A stretch of 13,993 nt of DNA from GCA-2733415 sp049614485 (GTDB lineage Bacteria; Bacteroidota; Bacteroidia; Flavobacteriales; Flavobacteriaceae). How positions within the stretch are numbered: the stretch's first letter is position 1; the number at the start of each line of letters is the position of its first letter. The stretch is from positions 1 through 13,993 of the forward strand of contig JBMZDR010000036.1 in NCBI GenBank assembly GCA_049614485.1. The letters are read 5' to 3'. A model generated the notes under the pieces. That model saw nothing but the letters and a program-made list of their open reading frames with translations. It did no database searches and was not told the origin of the DNA. A program made the position numbers and the translations under genes. Positions 1 through 4,967 of the stretch are shown in pieces.

Positions 1-91
1 TTAAATCTCTATCAGACAAATTATTGAGTAACCAAATATTAGCACTCTCTTGTCTGCTACGCTCAATACTTTTGAATAATCTTTTAAACAT
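1..91 (-). CDS. DUF1127-like small protein (partial, runs off left edge)
   Basis: The first 30 residues of a leftward gene that continues beyond position 1. The start ATG is at 91-89, preceded on the minus strand by GGAG about nine bases upstream. The visible protein begins MFKRLFKSIER and reaches SANIWLLNNLSDRDL. The segment A-N-x-W-x-L-x-x-L-S-D-R-x-L resembles the core of DUF1127 (YjiS-like) proteins, short helical proteins of about 45-70 residues in proteobacteria in which LSDReL is normally followed by DIGL/DIGI; that part lies outside the window. Some bacterial DUF1127 proteins have been linked to RNA binding and stress or phosphate control; a role here is inference. It has its own candidate promoter (156-184), so it may be expressed apart from the genes upstream. 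The family call is moderately sure because only half of the motif is visible. Confidence 0.55.
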   Translation of the reverse strand, partial: MFKRLFKSIERSRQESANIWLLNNLSDRDL

Positions 92-113
92 GTAACCTAT
101 CTCCGTTATGTAA

Positions 114-133
114 GTAAGGCTTGTTTACCTTAC
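114..133 (-). other. 5'-UTR hairpin upstream of the DUF1127-like gene
   Basis: GTAAGG and CCTTAC can pair as a 6-bp stem with an 8-base loop. It lies downstream of the candidate promoter and just before the ribosome-binding site of the gene starting at 91. No T-run follows in the leftward direction, so a leader structure is more likely than an intrinsic terminator. Confidence 0.3.
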
Positions 134-155
134 AGAGATAGTTATACCATAGTTA

Positions 156-184
156 GTTATATCATACTACAGATAATAATGCAA
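156..184 (-). promoter_or_regulatory. Leftward sigma-70-type promoter, extended -10
   Basis: On the minus strand the sequence reads TTGCAT, 17 bases, TATAAC, with TGA directly before the -10 box (extended -10). The -35 is at 184-179 and the -10 at 161-156. It lies after the stop of the virion-protein gene and before the DUF1127-like gene. A second TGG-TATAAC copy follows at 146-141, without a recognisable -35. Confidence 0.5.
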
Positions 185-189
185 CCCCG

Positions 190-558
190 TTATGCATTTC
201 TAGCAGGATTATAGTATTGACGTACAGATATAAAGACTTCTAAATTAGAAGCACCATCAAATGCTAGTATCTTATCACCAGCATGTAAGTGTATTCTATC
301 AGAAGTAATAATGTTATATACGTCTTTACCTGCTATAGATTTATCATTTATAATATGATGATACGTATTTGTATCTGCATGGTACCATTGCAATGTAACA
401 TTCTGTACGTTAGTGTTACCATTACTTATATGTAAAAAATCTATAGTAGCATCATGGTTAGGTGGGCAAGTATACACAAGATTAGCACTAGCACCGCCTG
501 ATGTAGCAGTGATAGTTACAGCTTCTGTGTCTGTAGTAAAGTTACGATTTTCTACCAT
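190..558 (-). CDS. Probable small virion structural protein (beta-rich)
   Basis: A 122-residue protein made of alternating short hydrophobic and Thr/Asn-rich stretches with no membrane segment or signal peptide. That composition is typical of a beta-sandwich decoration, fiber or tail-associated protein. Features include a VYTCPPNHDATIDFLHISNG segment around residues 28-47 and a C-terminal EVFISVRQYY strand. Proteins of this size and pattern lie near terminase and tail genes in marine podovirus-like phages; the exact role is not recognised. The start ATG (558-556) overlaps the stop of the preceding gene by 7 bases, so translation is probably coupled. It is the last gene before a new leftward promoter. 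The structural assignment is inferred from composition and position only. Confidence 0.5.
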   Translation of the reverse strand: MVENRNFTTDTEAVTITATSGGASANLVYTCPPNHDATIDFLHISNGNTNVQNVTLQWYHADTNTYHHIINDKSIAGKDVYNIITSDRIHLHAGDKILAFDGASNLEVFISVRQYYNPARNA

Positions 559-827
559 TTAACTTTATCTGCCCAGTATGCAGCACTTAGCTTACCACGT
601 TTAATATTCTTACCATGCCTAGCTTTAAATGAAGCACGTTTCTTTTTCATTTTATCAGACTCACCAGCTTTAGGTTTACCTGCAGTACTAGCGCCTTGCT
701 CTCCAAATCTAATCATTTTAATCGTAGTACCCTCTTTTGCTAGTACTACGTGTGATTTAGTTGGGTGCTTAGGTGTTCTCTTAGGTTTGTTATAACCTGA
801 GAACTTTTCACCTCTATATTCTACCAT
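552..827 (-). CDS. Small basic phage protein of unknown function
   Basis: A 91-residue, strongly basic protein. The N-terminal part (GYNKPKRTPKHPTKSH, then VVLAKEGTTIKMIRFGEQGAS) is followed by a Lys/Arg-rich C-terminal part (KMKKKRASFKARHGKNI, ending AAYWADKVKW). The RASFKARH...LSAAYWA...KW pattern is one I associate with short conserved proteins of marine podoviruses and cyanophages, usually near packaging genes; I know of no established function. Charge and context would fit nucleic acid binding or a role in packaging, which is inference. It starts one base after the stop of the small-terminase-like gene (829) and overlaps the next gene by 7 bases, inside a tight leftward operon. Confidence 0.6.
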   Translation of the reverse strand: MVEYRGEKFSGYNKPKRTPKHPTKSHVVLAKEGTTIKMIRFGEQGASTAGKPKAGESDKMKKKRASFKARHGKNIKRGKLSAAYWADKVKW

Positions 828-828
828 A

Positions 829-1194
829 CTATTCTTCTTTCTTTGCAGGTAGAATAAATACTGGTTCTACAGTAGATACTTCTACCTTTTCTGTTTTAAC
901 AAATCCAGCTCTATCCATCAAGTCTTTAGCAGCTGTCATCTTTTCTTTAGCACCTAACATATCTACATCGCCCATTACTTTGAACATTGTATATGCAGCC
1001 TTAGTAGAAGACTGTGCTATAAACTTACGAGTAAGGTCTGCTATCTCGTCTACTAGAGAAGCTGTAACTGATGAAGTTGAAACATTATCGGAGTATCCAG
1101 CAAGTTTCTTTGCTTTTAAAGGATCACCCTCTGCTTGTTCAAATAGAACAGCTAAGAATAACTCTTGTTTTTCTGTGAGGGCTCTTTTTGTCAT
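829..1194 (-). CDS. Terminase small subunit-like DNA-packaging protein
   Basis: 121 residues. The N-terminal segment LTEKQELFLAVLFEQAEGDPLKA followed by KLAGYSDN fits the helix-turn-helix start of phage small terminases ('LTxKQexFl...gGdxxxAa...AGYS'). A helical middle part (about 45-100) contains KEKMTAAKDLMDRAGFVKTEKVEV, typical of small terminases of marine podoviruses. The C-terminus VEPVFILPAKKEE is a short tail. Its role would be recognition of phage DNA and recruitment of the large terminase at the start of packaging. The ribosome site AAGGTG lies just upstream of the ATG at 1194. The large terminase is not in the window; it would be expected further left. Confidence 0.65.
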   Translation of the reverse strand: MTKRALTEKQELFLAVLFEQAEGDPLKAKKLAGYSDNVSTSSVTASLVDEIADLTRKFIAQSSTKAAYTMFKVMGDVDMLGAKEKMTAAKDLMDRAGFVKTEKVEVSTVEPVFILPAKKEE

Positions 1195-1195
1195 A

Positions 1196-1462
1196 TTACA
1201 CCTTCACCCATGCTTCATTTATATCTAAAGTTTCTGGGTCATCTGCTATAAAGTGACCATCTTTGCTTCTAGCTCTTTTATATTTAATTTCTTTTTTAAC
1301 TTTTACTTGACTTACAATGTCTACTATTTCCTTAATATCACATATAAAAGAACCGTAAGGATCTGTGACACCTACAACGTCTCCTCTAGAAGTAACTACT
1401 TGGTCAGAAGACACAAAGTATCCAATACTTTCTAATTTACTTTTGTGTTTTTTTAAATCCAT
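1196..1462 (-). CDS. Hypothetical protein between HNH protein and terminase
   Basis: An 88-residue protein I do not recognise. It begins MDLKKHKSKLESIGY and has a compact middle (VVTSRGDVVGVTDPYGSFICDIKEIVDIV) that looks like a short beta-hairpin plus helix, followed by a basic stretch KVKKEIKYKRARSKDGH and an acidic end. No membrane segment. The ATG at 1462-1460 overlaps the stop of the HNH gene by one base (TAATG), so it is translationally coupled to it. It ends one base before the terminase-like gene begins. Confidence 0.6.
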   Translation of the reverse strand: MDLKKHKSKLESIGYFVSSDQVVTSRGDVVGVTDPYGSFICDIKEIVDIVSQVKVKKEIKYKRARSKDGHFIADDPETLDINEAWVKV

Positions 1463-1788
1463 TACTTACCCCTTTTATGAGTACCTGGGTTAGAAGCACC
1501 GCATACAACATATCCACCTTTATTGTACTTACTAGCTTCTGCTTTACGTGAAAAACTACGATTAGTTCCTTTAAGTTGAACTCTTAAATTATTTACAGAA
1601 TTATCCTTGGAGTTACGGTTTTTATGGTCAACATCCTTACCGTCACCCTTTTTAACTAATCCACCTTTTTCTAACATACGTCTAGCTGCTTTACGCGAAC
1701 GATTAGCTGCTAAGTCTGACTTAGGTGACTTAAGTTGAAGAGCACGTTCTCTCTTATAGTCTCTTTTATAATTAGGTGAACTAGGCAT
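1462..1788 (-). CDS. HNH endonuclease-like protein
   Basis: 108 residues from the ATG at 1788-1786. A basic N-terminal half (SPNYKRDYKRERALQL, RSRKAARRMLEKGGLVKKG) leads to an HNH core: D54-H55 in VDHKNRNSKDNSVNNLRV (about 53-70), with N67-L68-R69 and N76-R77. This D-H-x(11)-N-N-L-R-V-x5-N-R-S layout is that of small phage HNH nucleases with the HNH_3-type motif. Such proteins act either as homing nucleases or, next to terminase genes, as packaging-associated nicking enzymes; its position two genes before the terminase-like gene fits the latter. A TTG two codons upstream could also be read as a start, but it lacks a ribosome site. The ATG overlaps the 3' end of the upstream Cys-rich gene, suggesting coupling. 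Confidence 0.7.
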   Translation of the reverse strand: MPSSPNYKRDYKRERALQLKSPKSDLAANRSRKAARRMLEKGGLVKKGDGKDVDHKNRNSKDNSVNNLRVQLKGTNRSFSRKAEASKYNKGGYVVCGASNPGTHKRGK

Positions 1789-1927
1789 AATCAAACAAAC
1801 ATATTGAAGTAATTACTGTACCAGTAGTTAACTTTAATTTTAAAGATACAGACGCAGGGTCTAGGTTCCAACATCCAAAACATTTACCACAAGGCTTATC
1901 CTTGTCATTCCAACAGTAACCTAACAT
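1781..1927 (-). CDS. Small Cys-rich putative zinc-binding protein
   Basis: A 48-residue gene starting at the ATG 1927-1925, immediately after the holin stop codon at 1930-1928, and ending in TAG at 1783-1781. The N-terminal part has C5, C13, C16 and C19 (CWNDKDKPCGKCFGC), a spacing that could hold one zinc ion. The C-terminal half (SVSLKLKLTTGTVITSICLF) is beta-like and hydrophobic. It overlaps the HNH start by 8 bases. The exact junction with the holin and the overlap with the HNH gene argue that it is a real link in the operon. Function unknown. Confidence 0.55.
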   Translation of the reverse strand: MLGYCWNDKDKPCGKCFGCWNLDPASVSLKLKLTTGTVITSICLFDYA

Positions 1928-2344
1928 CTATTTTCCTTTACTTGGGTTTGTCCATTTGTCTACCATCTTTTCACCAGAACGACCAACTACGTAGCCTCCA
2001 ACACCAAGAGTTAATAGATTCCAAAGTTGATCTGGTAGTTCCAATACATTATTCATAATCTCTGGATAAGCGATTGCTATTATAGGGAATACTAAATAGT
2101 TAACAGCTATGATAGCTATAACAATTAGCATTAAAAGAGGTCTCCAAGAAGCAGTCAACCAGTTAGTTGATGAAGCTTCTGCTAGTATAATCTCACCACG
2201 CACCTTCTCTATTGAGTCAGCATGTTCTAGTAAGGCTAGCTTAGTTTCTCTTTCAATCTCAGCTCTTTTATCTGAATCAGGTATAATACGCTTTAACACG
2301 TCACCCATGATAGGAGTTAGAAGAGGTAATAAAGTACTTATCAT
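1928..2344 (-). CDS. 3TM holin (GTA_holin_3TM-like)
   Basis: 138 residues. An amphipathic N-terminal region (LLPLLTPIMGDVLKRIIPDSDKRAE) and a charged helix (about 28-55) lead to the segment AEASSTNWLTASWRPL (55-70). That matches the 'AE...S..wlta.WRPl' signature of holins of the gene-transfer-agent 3TM type. Hydrophobic segments follow at about 69-93 (probably two close helices) and 107-121, ending in a basic tail. Holins assemble in the inner membrane and make the holes that release the endolysin at lysis. The neighbours fit: the M15 endolysin and two small membrane proteins are encoded just upstream in the same operon. Confidence 0.8.
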   Translation of the reverse strand: MISTLLPLLTPIMGDVLKRIIPDSDKRAEIERETKLALLEHADSIEKVRGEIILAEASSTNWLTASWRPLLMLIVIAIIAVNYLVFPIIAIAYPEIMNNVLELPDQLWNLLTLGVGGYVVGRSGEKMVDKWTNPSKGK

Positions 2345-2356
2345 TTTATTTCCGAA

Positions 2357-2581
2357 CTATAGTTCACAAGCATCTTCCACTCTTTGATACTCATAGAATC
2401 TATCGTTAGACCTTTTAGTTTCTATTTCATTCATTTTAGTTATCTTTTCAGCGTATACTTCTGAAGAAAGTCTTATACCAAACAGACTTGGCACATTAAC
2501 CAATAACACCGTTACGATTAGTCCGTATAGAACTCCCCTAATAAGGGTAGGGAGTAATAGTTTTTTATGTTCTTCAATCAC
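2357..2581 (-). CDS. Small membrane protein of lysis cassette (GTG start)
   Basis: 74 residues. The start is a GTG at 2581-2579 overlapping the TGA of the upstream gene (GTGA), so translation is coupled. Residues about 10-33 form one membrane segment (LIRGVLYGLIVTVLLVNVPSLFG), followed by a charged, helical, possibly coiled region (EVYAEKITKMNEIETKRSNDRF) and a final Cys. One N-terminal transmembrane helix plus a periplasmic coil is the plan of an inner-membrane spanin. The protein is shorter than typical Rz, however, and no lipobox-bearing outer-membrane partner is visible. I list it as a lysis-cassette membrane protein; the spanin role is a guess. Confidence 0.55.
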   Translation of the reverse strand: MIEEHKKLLLPTLIRGVLYGLIVTVLLVNVPSLFGIRLSSEVYAEKITKMNEIETKRSNDRFYEYQRVEDACEL

Positions 2582-2832
2582 AAAACTAAACCTCCCTTTA
2601 TAATAAATGTAAGTATGCCACCTAAAATAGCACCTATAAATAACTTAACAATCCAACCAATTATACCATCAAAAGATTTTAACTTAGCTTTAGTTATATC
2701 AAGATAGATGTTTATGTTGTTAATTTCTTCTTCCATATCACGGACAGTGTCTCTTAACTTAAATAGACGTTTTTCTAATTCATTTTGATCATTTTGTAAC
2801 GAGCGTATATCGTCAGCATTTCTATCACTCAT
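2578..2832 (-). CDS. Coiled-coil protein with C-terminal membrane anchor (XhlA-like)
   Basis: 84 residues. Residues about 5-55 are a long charged helix with heptad character (DIRSLQNDQNELEKRLFKLR, then DMEEEINNINIYLDITKAKL). Residues about 58-83 are a single hydrophobic segment (IIGWIVKLFIGAILGGILTFIIKG). This N-terminal coil plus C-terminal anchor is the plan of XhlA-like lysis accessory proteins and of some small phage membrane proteins beside holins. A GGGAG ribosome site precedes the ATG by about nine bases. It lies directly after the endolysin and overlaps the next membrane protein gene by four bases. The family name is suggested by architecture, not by a specific motif. Confidence 0.6.
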   Translation of the reverse strand: MSDRNADDIRSLQNDQNELEKRLFKLRDTVRDMEEEINNINIYLDITKAKLKSFDGIIGWIVKLFIGAILGGILTFIIKGGLVL

Positions 2833-2851
2833 GTCTATTTTCTCCCTAAGA

Positions 2852-3238
2852 CTACTTAGGGTATGTACCCCAAGATAATTGATAATGAGGCCCGTCTGGA
2901 AAGGATTTCCAATCTCCTCCCCAATCCATGTCTATTTTTAATTCTTTTGCTGCTTGCTTCATAGCATCAGCTATCTTGTGGTATAAAGGCCAATCCCACC
3001 TTACTGAACCATCTACATAAGCACCTAGGTCTACCCCATGTCCTGTTAAATGTCTAGAGTTCAAAGTTGTTGATGCACCTCTTTCGACTAACTCTTTTTG
3101 TCTATCCAGGGTACGCATACCCTCTAGCACAGTGAAGTCTACTTCAGTAATCTGTATTGCTCTTTCAACTATAGCTACTAAGTCTTTGTGGAGACCTTGT
3201 AACCTTTGTTTACTTCTTACACCTAATCTATATGTCAT
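2852..3238 (-). CDS. Endolysin, M15 L-alanyl-D-glutamate (VanY-type) peptidase
   Basis: 128 residues. The zinc-peptidase motifs of family M15 are complete: SRHLTGHGVDLGA (61-73) gives the zinc ligands H63 and D70, and WGGDWKSFPDGPHYQL (106-121) gives the catalytic acid D115 and third ligand H118, with the D-x-x-H spacing of the phage T5 enzyme. The N-terminal helix and EGMRTLDRQKELVERGAS (39-56) are also typical. The enzyme cleaves peptide cross-bridge stems in peptidoglycan at host lysis. There is no signal peptide, so release would depend on the 3TM holin three genes downstream. It overlaps the preceding gene by 11 bases; a GGGAAGA ribosome site precedes the ATG. Confidence 0.9.
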   Translation of the reverse strand: MTYRLGVRSKQRLQGLHKDLVAIVERAIQITEVDFTVLEGMRTLDRQKELVERGASTTLNSRHLTGHGVDLGAYVDGSVRWDWPLYHKIADAMKQAAKELKIDMDWGGDWKSFPDGPHYQLSWGTYPK

Positions 3239-3500
3239 AATTGTCTTCCCAATGCCTTTTACGTTTAGGGTCTAGCACATCTTTACTATCTAGCTTCTTT
3301 TCTAAAAACATTGATCGTTCCATCCTGTCTAATGAAACCCAGTGTCCTGTATCCAAGTAATACTTTTCTCTTATATAGAAAACATCACTACGAGGAATAT
3401 GTAGATTATATAAAGCTCTTAGGTCATCATTTGCTAGAGCTTGAAAAAATGTGTTAAGGACATCATCGGATGAGTCGTATTTATCTTTAGGGGAGGTCAT
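3228..3500 (-). CDS. Hypothetical protein, first gene of the leftward operon
   Basis: A 90-residue soluble protein with an acidic N-terminus (SPKDKYDSSDDVLNTFFQAL) and a middle segment VFYIREKYYLDTGHWVSLDR followed by MERSMFLEKKL. Similar short proteins occur near lysis or packaging genes of marine podoviruses, but I cannot assign a function. The start ATG at 3500-3498 has no visible Shine-Dalgarno sequence: the leader is an AAT trinucleotide run followed by ATGACATA, and the upstream in-frame codon at 3512 is a stop, so no earlier start is possible. The leftward promoters at 3540-3818 read straight into it. Confidence 0.6.
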   Translation of the reverse strand: MTSPKDKYDSSDDVLNTFFQALANDDLRALYNLHIPRSDVFYIREKYYLDTGHWVSLDRMERSMFLEKKLDSKDVLDPKRKRHWEDNYDI

Positions 3501-3509
3501 TATGTCATC

Positions 3510-3526
3510 TTATTATTATTATTATT
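3510..3526. repeat. TTA trinucleotide microsatellite in the leftward leader
   Basis: Five TTA units (AAT/TAA on the transcribed strand) form the leader between the proximal leftward promoter and the first leftward gene. A leader of this kind is unstructured and A-rich on the mRNA, which may help initiation without a Shine-Dalgarno sequence. Confidence 0.7.
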
Positions 3527-3539
3527 GTGACTTCTGACA

Positions 3540-3568
3540 GTTATAACACATAGTGTTTTATAAGTCAA
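3540..3568 (-). promoter_or_regulatory. Leftward promoter, proximal (sigma-70 type)
   Basis: Minus-strand TTGACT, 17-base spacer, TATAAC, with TGT before the -10 (extended -10-like). The -35 is at 3568-3563 and the -10 at 3545-3540. It lies about 35 bases upstream of the first leftward start codon. It shares the string TATGTG-n-TATAAC with the middle promoter. Confidence 0.7.
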
Positions 3569-3626
3569 GGGGATTTTCAAAAAACTTATACTAAGTTATG
3601 CGACAAAGAGGAACTAATTCTAGCTT

Positions 3627-3639
3627 ATACTTAAAGTAT
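3627..3639 (+). promoter_or_regulatory. Operator-like element ATACTTAAAGTAT, copy 1
   Basis: A 13-base imperfect palindrome between the proximal and middle leftward promoters. Its 11-base core ACTTAAAGTAT recurs exactly at 3700-3710 and 10639-10649, and in reverse complement at 10585-10595. A degenerate neighbour (TACTATAAGTA) follows at 3640-3650. Confidence 0.5.
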
Positions 3640-3699
3640 TACTATAAGTATTACTTATATTTATAATTAACTAGTAGTTGGACTAAATCATTATGTTTA

Positions 3700-3710
3700 A
3701 CTTAAAGTAT
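3700..3710 (-). promoter_or_regulatory. Operator-like element, copy 2, downstream of middle promoter
   Basis: In the leftward direction this reads ATACTTTAAGT and begins 11 bases after the -10 box of the promoter at 3722-3749. That is nearly the same place and the same orientation as copy 3 at the rightward promoter near 10.55 kb. Confidence 0.5.
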
Positions 3711-3721
3711 ACTACTCGTAT

Positions 3722-3749
3722 GTTATACCACATAATGCCGCAAAGTCAA
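3722..3749 (-). promoter_or_regulatory. Leftward promoter, middle (sigma-70 type, extended -10)
   Basis: Minus-strand TTGACT, 16-base spacer, TATAAC, with TGG directly upstream of the -10 box. The -35 is at 3749-3744 and the -10 at 3727-3722. Confidence 0.65.
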
Positions 3750-3789
3750 CCCCTAATTTCATAATGTATACATATTAAAGCTTACGCTT

Positions 3790-3818
3790 AGTATACACTC
3801 ACTATTACCTCTTGTCAA
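3790..3818 (-). promoter_or_regulatory. Leftward promoter, distal (sigma-70 type, near consensus)
   Basis: Minus-strand TTGACA (perfect -35), 17-base spacer, TATACT (5 of 6 for the -10). The -35 is at 3818-3813 and the -10 at 3795-3790. It is the strongest of the three by match to consensus. Confidence 0.75.
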
Positions 3819-4700
3819 GTAAATAATACACATAGGCCCAAAATAGTTGTATGTAAACCAAGGTGGTTAACACCTAAACTAAAAATACCCCTCTCTGTCA
3901 TTGTGGATATATAACACCGTATACACCCCCCATGCCCCATCTACCCCTCGTAACTACTATCCGAGGTACATATTCACACATTCATATATCAAGATATGTA
4001 TATACGTTTCCTAGTTCATATTCACATATTGCAATATGATATTGTATACATTTGCATACATGTTTGGTTTTAGGTATCCGATTGTATACCATTGTATTTT
4101 ATATACACTTTAACAAACATTAAAATACATTCAAATAACAGAATACTTGAATAAGAACATACAGTAGAACAAACACTAAACAAACAGAGAACTACCCCTG
4201 AGACGCTCAAATAAGGCCACCCACAGGCTCTAGCATCTCTAAGGTACTTTACTATAGAAAATCTCTTAGAGCCAATTCTGAGAGTTTGTTCTATATATGT
4301 CACACTATTAAATTAAATTAGAATAATTTTAGAAATCGACTTGACATTTAAATAAAAGTATCTCACGCGCGCCTGTGTTCCTTCTTATTAAATTAAATTC
4401 TATTACTACTATGTTATATTATAACGCTAGAATACCTAGATACTAGAACGAATCAGGAACGAATCACCTAACCCATTGATTTAAAAGACTTTTCTAAAAA
4501 CAGCCAAACCAAACTTTGAGAACGTTTAGAGAACAACTCACGGAATGTTACAATATGTTACAATCGATCACAAAGAAAAGGTAATAAAAACAATGACTTA
4601 GAAGAAATATAAAATTAATTGAAATTAAATGAAAATAACTATTGCGATATGCAATCAATATCTGCATAAAGAATATATAGAAACAAACAAGGAAAGGAAA
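3819..4700. other. AT-rich non-coding control / possible origin region
   Basis: About 880 bases with no convincing gene. Visible elements are: a near-palindrome AGGTGGTTAACACCT at 3862-3876; C-runs at 3889-3892, 3926-3931, 3935-3938 and 3944-3947; one near-DnaA-box (TGTGGATAT, 3902-3910); a perfect palindrome CATATTGCAATATG at 4025-4038; a 14-base AT-rich repeat TATTAAATTAAATT at 4306-4319 and 4386-4399; GTTATA-T-TATAAC at 4413-4425; phased direct repeats at 4446-4564; and ATTGC-GATAT-GCAAT at 4641-4655. AT-rich unwinding-type sequence beside phased repeats, between divergent operons, suggests a replication origin. No initiator gene is in the window to support that. Confidence 0.45.
4446..4564 (+). 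repeat. Helically phased direct-repeat cluster (iteron-like)
   Basis: Three pairs of short direct repeats, each spaced one DNA turn apart: GAACGAATCA at 4446-4455 and 4457-4466 (11-base period), GAGAAC at 4518-4523 and 4529-4534 (11-base period), and ATGTTACAAT at 4545-4554 and 4555-4564 (perfect 10-base tandem). Repeats on the same helical face are typical of initiator- or regulator-binding arrays. Which protein would bind is unknown. Confidence 0.5.
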
Positions 4701-4705
4701 ACAAA

Positions 4706-4850
4706 GCGCGGTAAGAGGCCGCTATGATCAAAATCAATCTCTCTGACTAGTACCACTTGTAAAGTGCTGACACCCTGATAGGACGGGTGAGCAAACAGGT
4801 GTGTGGTTTCGGCAGTGTGCAAAAAGTAATCTTAGTTTTTAAATCATGTA
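4706..4850 (+). ncRNA. Candidate structured RNA (three-way junction plus hairpins)
   Basis: A GC-richer block inside AT-rich DNA, without a gene. It can fold into a hairpin GCGG/CCGC (4708-4711 with 4719-4722) and a three-way junction. In the junction the closing stem is TGCTGA (4765-4770) with TCGGCA (4809-4814, one G-U). Arm one is CACCC (4771-4775) with GGGTG (4785-4789). Arm two is AAC (4794-4796) with GTT (4806-4808). An alternative hairpin CACTTGTAAAGTG (4754-4766) competes with the closing stem. An imperfect A5/T5 inverted repeat with a T-run ends near 4842. A non-coding RNA or a structured leader of the rightward transcript is possible. No promoter with good -35 and -10 boxes was found upstream, and no known RNA family was recognised. 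Confidence 0.35.
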
Positions 4851-4883
4851 TTTATTAGCGTTGTTCTGAATTAACAGGTGAAA

Positions 4884-4967
4884 ATGGAAAATTGCACCAA
4901 TATTTTATATATAAGTATACCGTGGTGGTATACTTTTATTAGAAATGTTCATAGGAGAAAATTATGA
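4884..4967 (+). CDS. Possible 27-residue leader peptide with tandem Trp codons
   Basis: A short reading frame starting at ATG 4884, preceded closely by AGGTGA (4876-4881). Its TGA stop (4965-4967) overlaps the ATG of the next gene (ATGA). The peptide contains I-P-W-W-Y-T at residues 12-17; the two TGG codons (4923-4928) lie in the loop and 3' arm of the hairpin 4913-4935. The overlapping stop/start and ribosome site suggest translation coupled to the first rightward gene. This reading requires transcription to start upstream of 4884. If the promoter inside the hairpin is used instead, the frame is not expressed. Confidence 0.3.
   Translation: MENCTNILYISIPWWYTFIRNVHRRKL
4913..4935 (+). promoter_or_regulatory. 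Palindrome with extended -10 box before the first rightward gene
   Basis: AAGTATACC and GGTATACTT form a perfect 9-bp inverted repeat around GTGGT. The right arm contains TGG-TATACT (4926-4934), an extended -10 promoter element, but no good -35 is seen at 4906-4911. In DNA this would be an operator overlapping a promoter. In RNA it would be a hairpin followed by TTTTATT, a weak terminator-like run. Confidence 0.45.

Noticed and set aside
1786..1794. TTG start two codons upstream for the HNH gene
   Set aside because: No ribosome site, and the ATG at 1788-1786 fits the usual MP-SPNYKRDY start of such proteins.
3902..3910. DnaA box (TGTGGATAT)
   Set aside because: A single 8-of-9 match; no second box nearby, so it gives no real support for a DnaA-dependent origin.
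4070..4303. A 77-codon minus-strand frame in the control region
   Set aside because: No ribosome site before the ATG, a low-complexity hydrophobic product rich in Ser and Cys, and it lies across non-coding AT-rich repeats.
4341..4369. TTGACA at 4341-4346 as a rightward promoter
   Set aside because: The bases at the right distance are CTCACG; no -10 box at 16-18 bases.
4440..4570. CRISPR-like array from the direct repeats
   Set aside because: Repeats are 6-10 bases, paired only, with one-turn spacing; there are no spacers or cas genes.
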